From positions 1 to 44,202 of the forward strand of contig JAOTSA010000006.1 in assembly GCA_030247515.1 (NCBI GenBank): a DNA stretch of 44,202 nt. Reading direction: 5' to 3'. Below the pieces are notes generated by a model, which ran no database searches, was not told the DNA's origin, and worked only from the letters and a program-made list of their open reading frames with translations. Shown in pieces: positions 32,789 to 41,198 of the stretch. Within the stretch, counting starts at the first letter, position 1; the number at the start of each line of letters is the position of its first letter. Origin of the DNA: Sulfurimonas sp. Its GTDB lineage: Bacteria > Campylobacterota > Campylobacteria > Campylobacterales > Sulfurimonadaceae. Both the position numbers and the translations under genes were made by a program.

Positions 32789-33145
32789 TCATATTTGATG
32801 CAACTCCACAGTTTTGACAACTTGAGCATTGAGAAGTTGTTTATCTGATGTCACTAAGATGGCATCATTATCCAATGCACTTGCAACAATAATGCTATCT
32901 GGAAGTTTAAGTTTTGACTCTTTTCTGATTTGTATGGTTTTTTCTTTGACGCTTTTTGTAAGTTCTATAGACTCAAATTGACTTAGCAATCTTTTCAAAA
33001 TCTCTTCATCACTCTTTGTGAGTTTGGCATAAGAGAGTAGCTCAATCTCTGTGATGATAGAGACCAAATACTTACCATCTCTTAGTTTTAAACCCTGATT
33101 TAAGGCATAGATGATGGTGTTTGTGTCAAGCAGATATTTACCCAT
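32789..33145 (-). CDS. VapC-like PIN-domain ribonuclease toxin
   Basis: 118 residues from the ATG at 33145 (GGA 7 nt upstream); a GTG at 33157 would add four. The PIN-domain acidic residues are present: KYLLDTNTIIYAL (D7), ITEIELLSY, LPDSIIVASAL and LVTSDKQLL. Such proteins are Mg-dependent RNases acting as toxins. The upstream gene ends 2 nt before this start and is its probable antitoxin. It lies immediately upstream of priA. Confidence 0.85.
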   Translation of the reverse strand: MGKYLLDTNTIIYALNQGLKLRDGKYLVSIITEIELLSYAKLTKSDEEILKRLLSQFESIELTKSVKEKTIQIRKESKLKLPDSIIVASALDNDAILVTSDKQLLNAQVVKTVELHQI

Positions 33146-33147
33146 AC

Positions 33148-33363
33148 CTAGTTCCACTCAGCTCTTATCTCTTGTTGCCACCCAAGAGGGTCTTGCATGG
33201 TTTTAAATGCTTCTATTTTATAAGCAGACATATCTATAAAAGAGCCATCTCTATCCCGTACCGTGTCTTCTACAACCTGAATTTCACTTGTGTTGAGATT
33301 TTTTAACAAAAACATTAAATGCGCATAAGCATTGTTGCCTACATTGAGTTTGATTGTATGCAT
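33148..33363 (-). CDS. Probable antitoxin partner of the PIN toxin
   Basis: 71 residues from the ATG at 33363, preceded by AAGGAGATAGT. Longer readings upstream run through the palindromic repeat and are unlikely. The sequence has an N-terminal strand-helix part (HTIKLNVGNNAYAHLMFLLKNL) and an acidic middle (VVEDTVRDRDG) before a C-terminal W-rich end (LGWQQEIRAEWN). It is not a clear AbrB, RHH or Phd type; it resembles small antitoxins coupled to PIN toxins seen in this phylum. The role is inferred from position. Confidence 0.7.
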   Translation of the reverse strand: MHTIKLNVGNNAYAHLMFLLKNLNTSEIQVVEDTVRDRDGSFIDMSAYKIEAFKTMQDPLGWQQEIRAEWN

Positions 33364-33384
33364 CTTTACTATCTCCTTTTCTTT

Positions 33385-33414
33385 CTCGCTCCCATGCTCT
33401 TGCGTGGGAACGAG
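33385..33414. repeat. Palindromic repeat, family B
   Basis: CTCGCTCCCATGC-TCTT-GCGTGGGAACGAG: a 13-bp stem with one mismatch and one G-T. It resembles the widespread CGTTCCCACGC...GCGTGGGAACG palindromes of many bacteria. It sits between the antitoxin start and the upstream pseudopilin gene. Confidence 0.65.
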
Positions 33415-33458
33415 AAAATCTATCTTAATTCTTAAGTTGGTCGCAGTAAATCTCTCTT

Positions 33459-33911
33459 TTAGTTGGTAAGCTGAGAACACTCGGTTCCGCTAGTGCATAA
33501 AAACTGTCCTCTTTTGGATGCGTTTGTTTCGGTGTTATCGTAGTATGTGAAATTATTTTCACTTGAGCCGACGTAGTAGCGGTAGGTGCCGTTATCAACT
33601 CCGTCTCCCCCATCATCCCATTTGCCTGAAGCACTGCTACTTGTGAAACCTTGTGTAAGTACCCCGCCAAACAGCCCATTTGCATTGTCAAGGTTTGCAC
33701 GTGTTATCCACTTTGCATCCCCTTTGATAAGCCTTGTTTGACGCTCATTGACTATGCCGGCTCTTATGGTTGCTACATCGCCTTTGCCTTTGGCTATCTC
33801 TGCATCTTCTCTTAAAGGGGCGATTCTTGGGTATGCCACCGCCGCCAATATACCCAATACGACTATGATAAAAACAAGTTCTATAAGAGTAAATGCGGGA
33901 GAGGACTTCAT
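33459..33911 (-). CDS. Type IV pilin-like / type II secretion pseudopilin
   Basis: 150 residues. The prepilin leader is MKSSPA, with cleavage expected before FTLIEL (Glu at +5), followed by a ~20-residue hydrophobic helix (VFIIVVLGILAAVAYPRIAPL). The residue before the cleavage site is Ala rather than the usual Gly. The C-terminal half is Gly/Asn-rich with two cysteines (LCTSGTEC). It is likely a minor pilin or pseudopilin. A second pseudopilin gene lies 113 nt upstream. AAGG precedes the ATG. Confidence 0.85.
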   Translation of the reverse strand: MKSSPAFTLIELVFIIVVLGILAAVAYPRIAPLREDAEIAKGKGDVATIRAGIVNERQTRLIKGDAKWITRANLDNANGLFGGVLTQGFTSSSASGKWDDGGDGVDNGTYRYYVGSSENNFTYYDNTETNASKRGQFLCTSGTECSQLTN

Positions 33912-33975
33912 GAGGAACCTTGGGTAATGATTTTGAAACTATCCTAAGATAACTTGAAAATAACTACTTTAGTCT

Positions 33976-34004
33976 GCATTCCACCTCGGGAGAGGTGGAA
34001 CGAG
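33976..34004. repeat. Palindromic repeat, family B (variant)
   Basis: GCATTCCACCTC-GGGA-GAGGTGGAACGAG: a perfect 9-bp stem (TTCCACCTC/GAGGTGGAA). The outer bases GCATTCC...GGAACGAG match the family-B type at 33385. It lies between the two pseudopilin genes. Confidence 0.6.
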
Positions 34005-34024
34005 AAAAACGAGAAAAGAAAAAA

Positions 34025-34492
34025 TTAGAAAGACGCCTTTGATACGTTAAAGTCACTAGCAACTGTCGCAGTAGTTTTTGTACTATACCAAAATCTCGGC
34101 AAGTCAGTATCATTTCCATCACGGCAATAAACATAAACATTATTCGTACTATCAGCTAAAATAGGATTAGCAGTAGTAGCAGATGCAGCAGTACAATTTG
34201 CCTCATCTGCAGATCCAAACTGAGTAGGAATCTCCATGTAGTAAGACAAATCATTCTTAGGGCTGCTTTGTGCAGCAATAAAGCCCTTAATGCTACCATT
34301 ATATGAAGACACCGCTTTCGAATACAAGCTTGGTCCAACAACACTATTCAAGTTAGCAACAAACTCACCAGCCTTTGCAACTCTCGCACTTTCTTGAACT
34401 CCAACCAATTTCGGAAGCGCAACCGCCGCCAAAATACCTATGATGACGATGACGAAAATCAACTCTATCATTGTAAAACCAGCTCTTTTCAT
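34025..34492 (-). CDS. Type IV pilin-like / type II secretion pseudopilin
   Basis: 155 residues. The leader is MKRAG with cleavage before FTMIELIF (Gly at -1, Glu at +5), followed by the hydrophobic helix FVIVIIGILAAVALPKLVGV. The rest is a globular domain with two cysteines (ANCTAA, YVYCRDGN). AAAGGAG is a strong ribosome binding site. It is paired with the downstream pseudopilin gene. The two may serve pili, secretion or DNA uptake (comEC is ~8 kb away), but assembly genes are not in the window. Confidence 0.88.
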   Translation of the reverse strand: MKRAGFTMIELIFVIVIIGILAAVALPKLVGVQESARVAKAGEFVANLNSVVGPSLYSKAVSSYNGSIKGFIAAQSSPKNDLSYYMEIPTQFGSADEANCTAASATTANPILADSTNNVYVYCRDGNDTDLPRFWYSTKTTATVASDFNVSKASF

Positions 34493-34604
34493 AAGAACTC
34501 CTTTTGTAGAAAAATTCGGCTATGCTCATAACCTTGACTATTATTATGAGGTATAGAAGATTAATTGTCGCTTAATAGATTTAGAGTAACCAAAGGAAAT
34601 ACCC

Positions 34605-34631
34605 CTTGTGGTACTTGTGGTACTTGTGGTA
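34605..34631 (+). repeat. 9-bp tandem repeat, three copies
   Basis: CTTGTGGTA repeated three times without change, then CAAG. It is intergenic, ~110 bp upstream of the pseudopilin gene at 34492. The copy number could vary by slippage. Confidence 0.8.
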
Positions 34632-34681
34632 CAAGTTTGGAATGACGAAGTTTGTGAACTTCCGTTTATCTTCCTTAGGGT

Positions 34682-34825
34682 TTAGTAAACTTCATCATGT
34701 GTCCCGATGTTGAACAAGATAATCTCGTTATCTACAATTTTCAAAATAAGAATGATTCGATATTCATATGTCAAACTAACCGCATGATACTTTGAAGCGT
34801 ATCGCTCAGTTTTACGCAATCTCAC
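34682..34825 (-). pseudogene. Truncated RelE/ParE-type toxin remnant
   Basis: A 47-codon reading frame (GTG start at 34825). Its C-terminal two thirds, YEYRIILILKIVDNEIILFNIGTHDEVY, is the typical end of RelE/YafQ-type toxins. The N-terminal ~40 residues of a complete toxin are missing: in this frame there is a stop two codons before the GTG. No antitoxin gene is adjacent, except perhaps the 18-codon ORF that overlaps it. It lies in the 378-base gap between fliW and the pseudopilin gene, which otherwise holds only the 9-bp repeats. Confidence 0.65.
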
Positions 34826-34868
34826 GTTTTAGCTCCGCAATATAACTCTTCACCCTCTTTGTTCGCAT
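34812..34868 (-). other. 18-codon ORF between fliW and the toxin remnant
   Basis: MRTKRVKSYIAELKREIA starts 2 nt after the fliW stop and overlaps the toxin remnant by 14 bases. It is basic and helical. It could be a leftover of an antitoxin or of a gene once following fliW. Expression by coupling to fliW is possible. No function is claimed. Confidence 0.3.
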
Positions 34869-34870
34869 CC

Positions 34871-35251
34871 CTACTTTTTCAAATAGTCAGAAATCTTCTC
34901 TGCAACGCCGTATTTTGTAGATTCTGAGAGGATTGTCTGTGCAGCTTTTTTGGTGTCTGTGTTGAAAACCATCGGTCCTATGAAGTTTACAAGAGACTCT
35001 TCAACAGGGTTTTGGATAAGCAGGATGTTTAAAATCAGGATATTTGATTTTTCATCTATACCAAGAAGCTCTTGCAGTGCATCTGCAATCTCAAAATCAT
35101 ACTCTCTAAGGGCAAAAGGGTTTATGAGAGTAAAAGAGATGTTTGCATCCTCAACAGACTGCATTTTCATAAAGTTATCATCAATCTTTTCCAGCGTTAC
35201 TTGTTTTAGATTTTCAAAGCCTAAGATGGGTGCGCAAACGTCAAATTTCAT
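34871..35251 (-). CDS. fliW: Flagellar assembly factor FliW
   Basis: 126 residues. ILGFENLKQVTLEKIDDNFMKM, then the characteristic SFTLINPFALREYDFEI and the NFIGPMVFN segment identify FliW, which binds flagellin and antagonises CsrA. It is divergent from bamD-lon, an arrangement also known in Campylobacter. AAAGGA precedes the ATG, and TACAAT upstream serves as -10. Confidence 0.92.
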   Translation of the reverse strand: MKFDVCAPILGFENLKQVTLEKIDDNFMKMQSVEDANISFTLINPFALREYDFEIADALQELLGIDEKSNILILNILLIQNPVEESLVNFIGPMVFNTDTKKAAQTILSESTKYGVAEKISDYLKK

Positions 35252-35277
35252 GGAGAGTCCTTTTGTTTATTTCGTCT

Positions 35278-35283
35278 ATTGTA
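35278..35283 (-). promoter_or_regulatory. -10 box for fliW
   Basis: TACAAT on the minus strand (GTTACAATAG), about 26 nt before the ATG. Confidence 0.45.
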
Positions 35284-35337
35284 ACACTTAAACCATAAAA
35301 ATATACACAGTTTAATGTGCGTTATATAACTTTTGGA

Positions 35338-35343
35338 TAGAAT
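35338..35343 (+). promoter_or_regulatory. -10 box for bamD-lon
   Basis: TAGAAT in GGATAGAATAAC, 31 nt before the bamD ATG; a TACAAT at 35355-35360 is an alternative. Confidence 0.4.
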
Positions 35344-35374
35344 AACAACTTATCTACAATTAGGATTAAATATA

Positions 35375-36127
35375 ATGGTATTGAAAAATTACGTATTTCT
35401 GGTGTTTGCGGCGGTTATGCTCTTTAGCGGCTGTTCTAAAGATGCTATCGAAGAGTATAACAAACCAGCAAATTACTGGTACTCAAAGATAGTGGAAAAA
35501 GTCTCTGACGGTGATTTGGAAAAAGCGGATGCTTACTACAGTTCACTTCAGGGAGAACACGTTGGTTCGCCTCTGCTTCCTGAAGCGACGATGATACTCG
35601 CACTTGCGCATATGCAGCATGAAGAGTACCTTTTGAGTGAACACTTTTTGGATGAGTATATCAAGCGTTATGCAACACCAAACGAGAAAGAGGATGCGGA
35701 GTTTTTAAAAATAAAGGCAAAATATAAAGCACTTCCGCACCCAAGACGTGATCAGGTTCTTATAGACGAAGCCTTAACGCAAGGCGAAGCGTTTAAAGAA
35801 AACTATCCAAACTCTATGTACTATGAAGTTGTCAACACGATGCTAGTGCGTCTATATCTTGCACGCTATGTCTTAAATGAGGAGATATCAGACCTATATG
35901 ATAGACTTGACAAGCCAAAAAGCGCACGCTACTACAGAGAAGTCAGCCCTCAATCTTGGATTGTGGAAGATGAGCTAGACAGAGCAAAAGCACCTTGGTA
36001 TAGAGCATGGTTTGAGGGAGACGGGAGAGAGAGTTGGTATGGTTTCATGATACCAGATACACAAAGTGTTGTTTCACGAAATTCTATCAAAGAAGAAGAT
36101 GCTAATGAGACAAAGGGAGATAAGTAG
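35375..36127 (+). CDS. bamD: Outer-membrane assembly lipoprotein BamD
   Basis: 250 residues from the ATG at 35375, which has AGGA upstream; an earlier start at 35333 would put 14 residues before the signal and is unlikely. The lipobox is MLFSGC. TPR-like helices follow: YWYSKIVEKVSDGDLEKADAYY, EATMILALAHMQHEEYLLSEHFLDEYI and EAFKENYPNS. BamD is the essential lipoprotein of the BAM complex that inserts beta barrels into the outer membrane. lon follows 2 nt later. Confidence 0.9.
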   Translation: MVLKNYVFLVFAAVMLFSGCSKDAIEEYNKPANYWYSKIVEKVSDGDLEKADAYYSSLQGEHVGSPLLPEATMILALAHMQHEEYLLSEHFLDEYIKRYATPNEKEDAEFLKIKAKYKALPHPRRDQVLIDEALTQGEAFKENYPNSMYYEVVNTMLVRLYLARYVLNEEISDLYDRLDKPKSARYYREVSPQSWIVEDELDRAKAPWYRAWFEGDGRESWYGFMIPDTQSVVSRNSIKEEDANETKGDK

Positions 36128-36129
36128 TT

Positions 36130-38541
36130 ATGAAGCTAAGCGATTATAGTAATTTTCCTGCCGACATACCCGTTATCGCAGAGGATGAAATTTTCTTATA
36201 CCCTTTTATGATAGCACCGCTTTTTTTAAGCGATGAGAGCAACATAAAAGCGGCTACAAAAGCCATAGAAGAGGGTTCTTTAGTTATCGTATGCCCTACA
36301 AAACCCTCATTTGAGGGCGAAAGAAACTTTGAGGCACTCTATGATGCGGGCGTTGTTGGCTCTATCATGCGTAAAGTCGCTCTTCCTGATGGAAGAGTAA
36401 AAGTTCTTTTTCAAGGTCTCTCACGTGCAAAAACTTCTGCAAAAGTGAGCGAAAATCCGCTTGTTGCAACTGTAAATATCATCGAAGCAACAAGTGTCAA
36501 CTCTCTCAAAATTGATGCGATTTTAGAGATATTGCGTGAAAAAGTGAGAAAACTCTCATCTGTAAGCAACTATTTTCCCCCAGATTTGCTCCGCACCATC
36601 GAAGAAAATCATGATTACAACCGTATTATCGACCTAATTTGTTCTACCGTCAAACTAAAAAAAGAGCAGGCTTATGCACTTTTTGTCGAGTCAAATACTG
36701 AAAAAAGATTTTTAGAGCTTATAGAGCATATCATAGATGAGATAGAGGCAAACAAACTCCAAAAAGAGATTCGCTCCAAGGTACACACGCACATAGAAAA
36801 AGTCAACAAAGAGTACTTTTTAAAAGAGCAGCTCAAGCAGATACAAAAAGAGCTTGGAAGTGATACCTCAAGAGATGAAGAGCTTGAAGAGTATAGAAAA
36901 AAACTTCAGGCAAAAAAAGAGAAGATGAGTGCAGAGGCGTACAAAGAAGTAGGAAAGCAGATAGAGCGATACTCACGCATGCATCCTGACTCTTCGGATG
37001 CTTCCATGACGCAGACATATCTCGACTGGGCTTTGGAGATTCCTTTTGGAGATGAGAGTAAAAAAGAGCTAAAAATAAGTGAAGTAGAGGCGCAACTCAA
37101 CAAAGACCACTTCTCGCTTGAGAAACCAAAAGAGAGAATCGCAGAGTTTTTTGCAGTCAAAGAGCTTATGGAGCTAAGAGGCATAAAAAGTACATCGGGA
37201 GCTATTTTGTGTTTTTGGGGACCTCCAGGAGTTGGAAAAACATCGCTTGCAAACTCAATCGCTGTAGCGTTAAAACGCCCGCTTGTGCGTATAGCACTTG
37301 GTGGGCTAGAAGATGTCAATGAGCTAAGAGGGCATAGAAGAACTTATGTTGGCGCAATGCCAGGACGCATCGTTCAAGGGCTTATCGACGCTAAAAAGAT
37401 GAATCCTGTAGTTGTTTTAGATGAGATAGACAAAGTAGCGAGAAATGGGAGAGGCGACCCAACGGCGGCACTTTTAGAAGTGCTTGACCCCGAGCAAAAT
37501 AGTGCGTTTAGAGACTATTATCTCAACTTCAACATTGACCTCTCAAAAGTTATATTTATAGCAACGGCAAATGACGTGGGCAATATCCCTGCACCATTGC
37601 GTGACAGGATGGAGTTTATAGGCATCAGCTCCTACACACCGCAAGAGAAGTATGAGATAGCTTCACGATATCTTCTGCCGCAAGAGCTTAAAAAACATGG
37701 ACTCAAAAAATCAGAAGTTACTATCTCAAAAGTGGCACTCAAGGAGCTTATCCATAGCTATACACGTGAGGCAGGTGTGCGTAATCTTCGCCGCCGCATC
37801 GCAAATATGGCAAGAAAAGTTGCACGGGAGATTTTGGAGCATCCTGAGGTTTCCAAAGTCTCATTGAGTGTTAAAAATCTCAAAGATTACTTTGATAAAA
37901 CAGTTTTTGAGATAGAAAAAACAGACAAGATTCCAGTAGTTGGAGTTGTAAACGGTCTGGCGTGGACGGCAGTTGGGGGCGATGTACTCAAAATAGAGAG
38001 TATTCGCATAAAAGGCAAAGGAAGTATGCAACTTACGGGAAGTTTGGGTGATGTGATGAAAGAGTCCGCTCATATCGCATATAGTGTTGTTAAAACGCTC
38101 ATCGACACCAAAAAGCTCAAGATTGATGCCAAAAATATCCCGCTCTCTCCAAAAGAGGCAGAAGAGAATGCAAAAGTTGATGCAAGTGAAGTATATAAGC
38201 GTTACGACCTGCATATCCATGTTCCAGACGGAGCGACACCAAAAGACGGACCAAGTGCAGGGATTGCTATTGTGAGTGTTATCGCATCTATTCTTAGTGG
38301 CAGAAAGGTACGTTCAGAGATTGCTATGACGGGAGAAGTATCTCTAAGTGGAGATGTACTTCCTATCGGTGGGCTTAGAGAAAAGCTAATCGCAGCACAT
38401 AAAGCTGAGATGAGTAAAGTGCTTATCCCGATAAAAAATTATGAGAGAGATTTGGAAGATATTCCAGATGAGGTAAAAACGTCACTAGAAATAATCCCAG
38501 TGAGTAAAATAGAAGAGGTGCTTAGTCACATTCTTGTTTGA
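36130..38541 (+). CDS. lon: ATP-dependent protease La (Lon)
   Basis: 803 residues. The N-terminal substrate-binding LON domain (~1-200) and coiled coil are followed by the AAA+ module with Walker A FWGPPGVGKTSLA near 363 and Walker B VVVLDEIDK. The protease domain has the catalytic dyad Ser in KDGPSAGIAI near 695 and Lys in GGLREKLIAA. It degrades misfolded and regulatory proteins. It is co-transcribed with bamD, and a hairpin follows the stop. Confidence 0.96.
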   Translation: MKLSDYSNFPADIPVIAEDEIFLYPFMIAPLFLSDESNIKAATKAIEEGSLVIVCPTKPSFEGERNFEALYDAGVVGSIMRKVALPDGRVKVLFQGLSRAKTSAKVSENPLVATVNIIEATSVNSLKIDAILEILREKVRKLSSVSNYFPPDLLRTIEENHDYNRIIDLICSTVKLKKEQAYALFVESNTEKRFLELIEHIIDEIEANKLQKEIRSKVHTHIEKVNKEYFLKEQLKQIQKELGSDTSRDEELEEYRKKLQAKKEKMSAEAYKEVGKQIERYSRMHPDSSDASMTQTYLDWALEIPFGDESKKELKISEVEAQLNKDHFSLEKPKERIAEFFAVKELMELRGIKSTSGAILCFWGPPGVGKTSLANSIAVALKRPLVRIALGGLEDVNELRGHRRTYVGAMPGRIVQGLIDAKKMNPVVVLDEIDKVARNGRGDPTAALLEVLDPEQNSAFRDYYLNFNIDLSKVIFIATANDVGNIPAPLRDRMEFIGISSYTPQEKYEIASRYLLPQELKKHGLKKSEVTISKVALKELIHSYTREAGVRNLRRRIANMARKVAREILEHPEVSKVSLSVKNLKDYFDKTVFEIEKTDKIPVVGVVNGLAWTAVGGDVLKIESIRIKGKGSMQLTGSLGDVMKESAHIAYSVVKTLIDTKKLKIDAKNIPLSPKEAEENAKVDASEVYKRYDLHIHVPDGATPKDGPSAGIAIVSVIASILSGRKVRSEIAMTGEVSLSGDVLPIGGLREKLIAAHKAEMSKVLIPIKNYERDLEDIPDEVKTSLEIIPVSKIEEVLSHILV

Positions 38542-38545
38542 TGAG

Positions 38546-38566
38546 TACGCACAAAAAAAGTGCGTA
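38546..38566. terminator. Hairpin between convergent lon and the response regulator gene
   Basis: TACGCAC-AAAAAAA-GTGCGTA, a perfect 7-bp stem 5 nt after lon's stop. A second palindrome, CACTTAT-ACA-ATAAGTG (38571-38587), covers the stop of the opposite gene. Neither has a strong T tract, so terminator function is tentative. Confidence 0.45.
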
Positions 38567-38573
38567 ACATCAC

Positions 38574-38948
38574 TTATACAATAAGTGAATCTATCTTTTC
38601 CATAAGCTCAACGCTTCTTATAGGCTTCATCAAGAAGCTGTTTGCTCCAAGCTCTAAAGCCTCGGTCTTTTTTGTCTCATCAGTTGTTAAAACGATGATA
38701 GGGGTTTGTTTGATGTTGTCATCCAAGCGCACAACACGCAATACTTCCAGTCCATTCATAATAGGCATGATGATATCCAAAAGAACAAGATCAATATCAT
38801 GTCTTGATTTGATTTGAGCGATAGCATCAGCCCCGTTTTTAGCTTCAATGACCTCTTTTACGTTTGGATTTTTTGAGAGCATTGATTTTAAAAGTTTGAG
38901 GTTTATCAAATCATCATCAACTGCAAGTATAGTTAGCTCTTTTGACAT
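38574..38948 (-). CDS. CheY-like response regulator
   Basis: 124 residues, a lone receiver domain. The acidic pocket is AVDDDLIN, the phospho-acceptor Asp is in LVLLDIIMPIMNG near residue 56, and the conserved Thr/Lys are in VLTTDE and FLMKPI. There is no output domain. It starts on the base following the hybrid kinase stop, making it the last gene of the phosphorelay operon, and it is probably the final or diffusible acceptor. Confidence 0.9.
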   Translation of the reverse strand: MSKELTILAVDDDLINLKLLKSMLSKNPNVKEVIEAKNGADAIAQIKSRHDIDLVLLDIIMPIMNGLEVLRVVRLDDNIKQTPIIVLTTDETKKTEALELGANSFLMKPIRSVELMEKIDSLIV

Positions 38949-41198
38949 CTAGTTTCCTTCTTTGGTGTGTTTTTCAAAAAGAGATTTTAACACATCTCTA
39001 GTAACAACATTGCTGATTATCTCATCTACAACCTGTGCAAATTGACCGCTATTTTTTTGCATAGAGTCATCTACTAAAACAACATAAGAGTTGAGCTTGT
39101 TGGTATCGCTCAATTTTCTGATATCTCCAACAATTGCAGTGACATCAAGGTCGTTGTACTCTTTGTCTAAAAGGACGACTTTATAAGAGTAGTTGTTGAT
39201 AAGTTCTTGAAAATCAACAGCAGAAGAGGCAACTTCATATGTTAAACCACCCATTGACTCAATCACTTTCGCATAAAGTTTTGTCTCAAAAACACTCTTT
39301 TTTGCCAGAAGGATATCTGCTCTATACTCTGAAGCAATAGTATGATGTTGCGCTGCTGCATCAATCTTCTCTATCAGTATCTCTTGTACGCTCTCAGTAT
39401 GTGGTATAGCTGGGTGGCTGACATGCTCTTGATCTGCCTCTACGATAAAGTCAAAGAGGAACATGTTGAGTACAGAAATAATCTCTGTTCTTACAAGTGG
39501 TTTTGTTGTATATTCATCCAGACCCGCCGCCAAAAATCGCTCTCTATCACCCTTAAGTGCATTTGCTGTAAGCGCAACTATAGGAATATGTGGTCGTTTG
39601 TAGTCCTGTTCCCACTCTAAAATCTCGGCTGTTGCTTCAACGCCATCTATAAATGGCATCTGAATATCCATGAAAATAAGGTCAAATTTGCCATCTTTTC
39701 TTTTTTGAAACGCATCAAGTCCATTATTGGCGATAGTAACACTTAGCCCTAAATCTTCCAAAGTTCGTTTGATAAGTTTTTGGTTGATTACATTATCTTC
39801 AGCAACTAAAACATGTGCAACAAACTTAGATTTTTCAAGATCAAATTTCTTGCGTGGACCTTTTTTGACAACATGCTGTGTTGCATGCAACGTGATGTAG
39901 TTTTCCAAAGTCTGCTTGATTTTGGAAGTGTGAATAGGCTCATAAAGTATCTTGTAGATATCCAGACCAAGTGAGTCTATGCGCTTCATGAGATTTGATT
40001 TTGTTAAAACAATTAGATGCTGTGGAAGTTCTGAGAACTCACGCAACGTCTCTTCATTTGTATAGTCATAATCAACAAAAAGAAGGTTATAGTTTGTATC
40101 TTGTGAGAGCAATCCTATCTTAGAGATGTCATTGAAAGTTGCATAAGTAACTCCATAGTAATCAAGATACTCTCTTAAGTTTTTATCCTGTTTTTTAGTT
40201 TTATGCGCATCACTTAGTATAAGTGCTTTGAGTGAACTATAGTTGCCATGTGAGCTTTCATTTAGCGTCTCTACTTCTTCAAAATCAATAGTAAAGAAGA
40301 AAGTTGTGCCTTCGCCTATCTTGCTTTCAAGGTCAAGTTTTCCGCCCATAAGCTGAACGAAATTGCTAGAGATGGTTAGCCCAAGACCAGTTCCGCCATA
40401 TTTACGTGTAATAGAAGTGTCGGCCTGACTAAATGCTTCAAATATTCTTGATTTTTGCTCACTGGTTACACCAATACCGCTATCTTGAACCTCAAATTTA
40501 ACTCTTGTTTTGCCAGTTTCATCAGATGCGATACGTCTAATGTTGACATTGATAGAACCACCATTGTTTGTAAACTTGACCGCATTAGAGAGAAGGTTGA
40601 TGATGACTTCTTTGAGTTTGGTCGGGTCGCCTTTGAGAGGAAACTCAAGGCTAGGATCAACAAAACATCCAAGGTTGATATGTTTTTCACTTGCACGAAC
40701 CGCATAAACTTCAACTGCACTCTCAAACTCAATAATAGGGTTGAATGCAATATTTTCAATCTCAAGTTTATTGCTCTCAATTTTAGAAAGGTCAAGGATG
40801 TTGTTGATAATCTCAAGGAGGTTTTCAGAACTCTTTTCGATAATATCTACAAACTCACTTTGCTCCTCTTTTAATCCTGAATCTTTTAGAAGTTCGGTAA
40901 AACCAACGATTCCGTTGAGTGGTGTACGAATCTCATGTGACATATTTGCCAAGAACATAGATTTTGCTTCACTTGCTTCTTGTGCAGAAACTTTGTCTTT
41001 TTTCGTCTGTTCAATAATCTGTTCGAGAAGCTCGTATGCTAGGTCAGTACCTTTGGATGTTTGTAAGTCGATTTTTTCACCCTGAGAGTCATAGTCCCTT
41101 GCAACTTTTTTTAGGACGTTTTCAAGGTGTTTGATGTTGGTAGCAGTTTCAGTAGATAGCACATACTTAAAAACGCAAGAATAATAGAAATAAGCCAT
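38949..41198 (-). CDS. Hybrid histidine kinase, C-terminal part of a frameshifted NIT kinase
   Basis: The kinase core has the H-box MFLANMSHEIRTPLNG (His ~88 of this reading), N-box LLSNAVKFTNNGG and G-box YGGTGLGLTIS. Next come a degenerate receiver (LLFVDYDY), a good receiver (VAEDNVINQ...LIFMDIQMPF) and a second degenerate one at the C-terminus (VVLLDKEY). The first ~12 residues of this reading are probably not real. The natural N-terminus is the NIT sensor gene upstream, and the frames join near 41169-41173 by a -1 shift. The text after the junction, YVLSTETATNIKHLENV, looks like a normal post-TM HAMP-like linker. Confidence 0.85.
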   Translation of the reverse strand: MAYFYYSCVFKYVLSTETATNIKHLENVLKKVARDYDSQGEKIDLQTSKGTDLAYELLEQIIEQTKKDKVSAQEASEAKSMFLANMSHEIRTPLNGIVGFTELLKDSGLKEEQSEFVDIIEKSSENLLEIINNILDLSKIESNKLEIENIAFNPIIEFESAVEVYAVRASEKHINLGCFVDPSLEFPLKGDPTKLKEVIINLLSNAVKFTNNGGSINVNIRRIASDETGKTRVKFEVQDSGIGVTSEQKSRIFEAFSQADTSITRKYGGTGLGLTISSNFVQLMGGKLDLESKIGEGTTFFFTIDFEEVETLNESSHGNYSSLKALILSDAHKTKKQDKNLREYLDYYGVTYATFNDISKIGLLSQDTNYNLLFVDYDYTNEETLREFSELPQHLIVLTKSNLMKRIDSLGLDIYKILYEPIHTSKIKQTLENYITLHATQHVVKKGPRKKFDLEKSKFVAHVLVAEDNVINQKLIKRTLEDLGLSVTIANNGLDAFQKRKDGKFDLIFMDIQMPFIDGVEATAEILEWEQDYKRPHIPIVALTANALKGDRERFLAAGLDEYTTKPLVRTEIISVLNMFLFDFIVEADQEHVSHPAIPHTESVQEILIEKIDAAAQHHTIASEYRADILLAKKSVFETKLYAKVIESMGGLTYEVASSAVDFQELINNYSYKVVLLDKEYNDLDVTAIVGDIRKLSDTNKLNSYVVLVDDSMQKNSGQFAQVVDEIISNVVTRDVLKSLFEKHTKEGN

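Noticed and set aside
33364-33480. N-terminal extension of the antitoxin gene up to 33480
   Set aside because: It would translate through the family-B palindrome and into the pseudopilin 3' end. The ATG at 33363 has a strong AAGGAG upstream.
34605-34631. A CRISPR array
   Set aside because: The units are 9 bp and contiguous, with no spacers.
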